From Chloroflexota bacterium (GTDB taxonomy: Bacteria; Chloroflexota; Anaerolineae; Promineifilales; Promineifilaceae): a stretch of 6,574 nucleotides of DNA. Shown here piece by piece: positions 6,133 through 6,574 of this stretch. Where the stretch lies: contig CP070688.1 of NCBI GenBank assembly GCA_020353135.1, forward strand, positions 214,860 through 221,433, given 5' to 3'. The notes beneath the pieces are model-generated. The model did no database searches, was not told where the DNA came from, and saw only the letters and a program-made list of their open reading frames with translations. A program made the position numbers and the translations under genes. How positions within the stretch are numbered: position 1 is the stretch's first letter; the number at the start of each line of letters is the position of its first letter.

Positions 6133-6161
6133 AGTGTACCGGATTGCTTGCCCAAACTCAA
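6133..6161 (-). promoter_or_regulatory. Sigma70-type promoter of the AI-2E gene
   Basis: On the minus strand TTGAGT (6161-6156) and TACACT (6138-6133) are separated by 17 bases. They match the consensus at 4/6 and 4/6 positions. Initiation near 6126 gives a leader of about 44 nt. The -35 hexamer lies in the centre of the inverted repeat at 6148-6171. Confidence 0.6.
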
Positions 6162-6171
6162 TAATGGGCAA
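6148..6171. promoter_or_regulatory. Operator-like inverted repeat TTGCCCA-N10-TGGGCAA
   Basis: The perfect 7-bp half-sites 6148-6154 and 6165-6171 flank the -35 element (6156-6161) of the AI-2E promoter. A third copy of TGCCCA lies at 6190-6195. The 17-base centre-to-centre spacing is plausible for a dimeric repressor, but no regulator is encoded in the window. Confidence 0.35.
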
Positions 6172-6205
6172 CTTAACTGCTTCCAGCCCTGCCCAGGCAG
6201 AGCCG

Positions 6206-6233
6206 CTGCCAGAAATCAGCCCGATGTTATAAT
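6206..6233 (+). promoter_or_regulatory. Extended -10 promoter of the PuuD-like gene
   Basis: A perfect extended -10, TGTTATAAT (6225-6233), has CTGCCA (6206-6211, 4/6 match to TTGACA) 16 bases before its TATAAT. Transcription should start near 6240, only about 6 bases before ATG 6246. No Shine-Dalgarno sequence lies between, which points to a leaderless or nearly leaderless mRNA. Confidence 0.6.
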
Positions 6234-6245
6234 ATCGCCATCATT

Positions 6246-6574
6246 ATGAAACCAATCATCGGCATCACGACTTACGGGCGCGACGAACGCAAGATCAAAA
6301 CGCTGTACTATGACGAGTTCTTCTACCTGCCCGCACTTTACGTAGATGCGGTGCGCCGGGCCGGCGGGACGCCGGTTCTGCTGCCGCCCGGCGGATCTGA
6401 CCGGGATGAATGGCTGGCGCTGATAGATGGCTTGCTGGTGGCCGGCGGCGGCGATATGCATCCGGCCGAGTACCGTGGCCGGCCGGAGCACAAGAGCATC
6501 GCCGGTGTCGACAAAGATCGGGACGCCAACGAAATCGCTCTCTTGCAAAAGGTGACCGGATCGTTGCCGATGCC
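6246..6574 (+). CDS. PuuD-like class I glutamine amidotransferase, peptidase C26 (partial)
   Basis: The first 109 residues of a gamma-glutamyl-gamma-aminobutyrate hydrolase-like enzyme are present; the gene runs off the right edge. Known relatives cleave gamma-glutamyl amide bonds, as in putrescine breakdown by PuuD, with a Cys-His-Glu triad in the cytoplasm. The N-terminus MKPIIGITTYGR, YVDAVRRAGGTPVLLPPG (32-49), LIDGLLVAGGGDMHPAEYRG (59-78, start of the oxyanion-loop region) and DKDRDANEIALL (89-100) match the family closely. The segment ends at GSLPMP, just before the expected GICRG motif with the nucleophile Cys, so activity cannot be judged. ATG 6246 is the natural start because the family core begins at residue 3. 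It is divergent from the AI-2E gene with 163 bases between them. No other putrescine genes are visible, so the substrate is open. Confidence 0.92.
   Translation, partial: MKPIIGITTYGRDERKIKTLYYDEFFYLPALYVDAVRRAGGTPVLLPPGGSDRDEWLALIDGLLVAGGGDMHPAEYRGRPEHKSIAGVDKDRDANEIALLQKVTGSLPM

Noticed and set aside
1..6574. Possible CRISPR array, transposon, tRNA or toxin-antitoxin pair.
   Set aside because: I saw no regularly spaced repeats, transposase motifs, tRNA T-loop sequences or small paired overlapping genes on either strand.

Overview
The window is GC-rich, ordinary bacterial chromosome with normal gene density. The best guess for the host is a Chloroflexota bacterium of the Anaerolineae/Caldilinea type. 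This rests on the style of the large LysM lipoprotein, whose C-terminal module (FERGFMIW, DTW, VRGFGKVWRE, LGWAT) I know mainly from that phylum, and on a small four-helix membrane protein with an AWRWE motif. The assignment is from memory of protein families and was not tested by search.

Layout from left to right. Positions 1-265 are the end of a sensor histidine kinase (+), cut by the window edge. Positions 364-741 (+) encode a small four-helix membrane protein. A 352-base gene-free stretch (742-1093) holds short hairpins and an 8-codon mini-ORF. It leads into a 578-residue lipoprotein (1094-2830, +) with a LysM domain and a Chloroflexota-type C-terminal module. Next is a complete dihydropyrimidinase/hydantoinase-family cyclic amidohydrolase (2955-4316, +) with all expected metal ligands. 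It faces a convergent cold-shock protein gene (4578-4799, -); the 261 bases between them carry a perfect 14-bp inverted repeat. Upstream of csp on the same strand is an AI-2E/PerM-family membrane protein (4979-6082, -). Divergent from that gene is the start of a PuuD-like class I glutamine amidotransferase (peptidase C26), running off the right edge (6246-6574, +).

How the genes relate. They do not form one pathway or an obvious operon. The hydantoinase and the PuuD-like enzyme both hydrolyse amide bonds of nitrogen compounds, but they lie about 1.9 kb apart with unrelated genes between them. The clearest regulatory signals are sigma70-type promoters: two on the minus strand (csp and the AI-2E gene, each with a 17-base spacer) and one on the plus strand with a perfect extended -10 only 12 bases before the PuuD-like start codon, implying an almost leaderless mRNA. 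The csp promoter lies upstream of a 12-bp GC-rich hairpin followed by four U, so the csp message should begin with a structured leader of about 128 nt.

I found no mobile element, CRISPR array, tRNA or rRNA, and no clear new multi-gene system. The most interesting items are the csp leader, the near-leaderless PuuD promoter, the large convergent-intergenic hairpin, and the lipoprotein's conserved but functionally unassigned C-terminal module.
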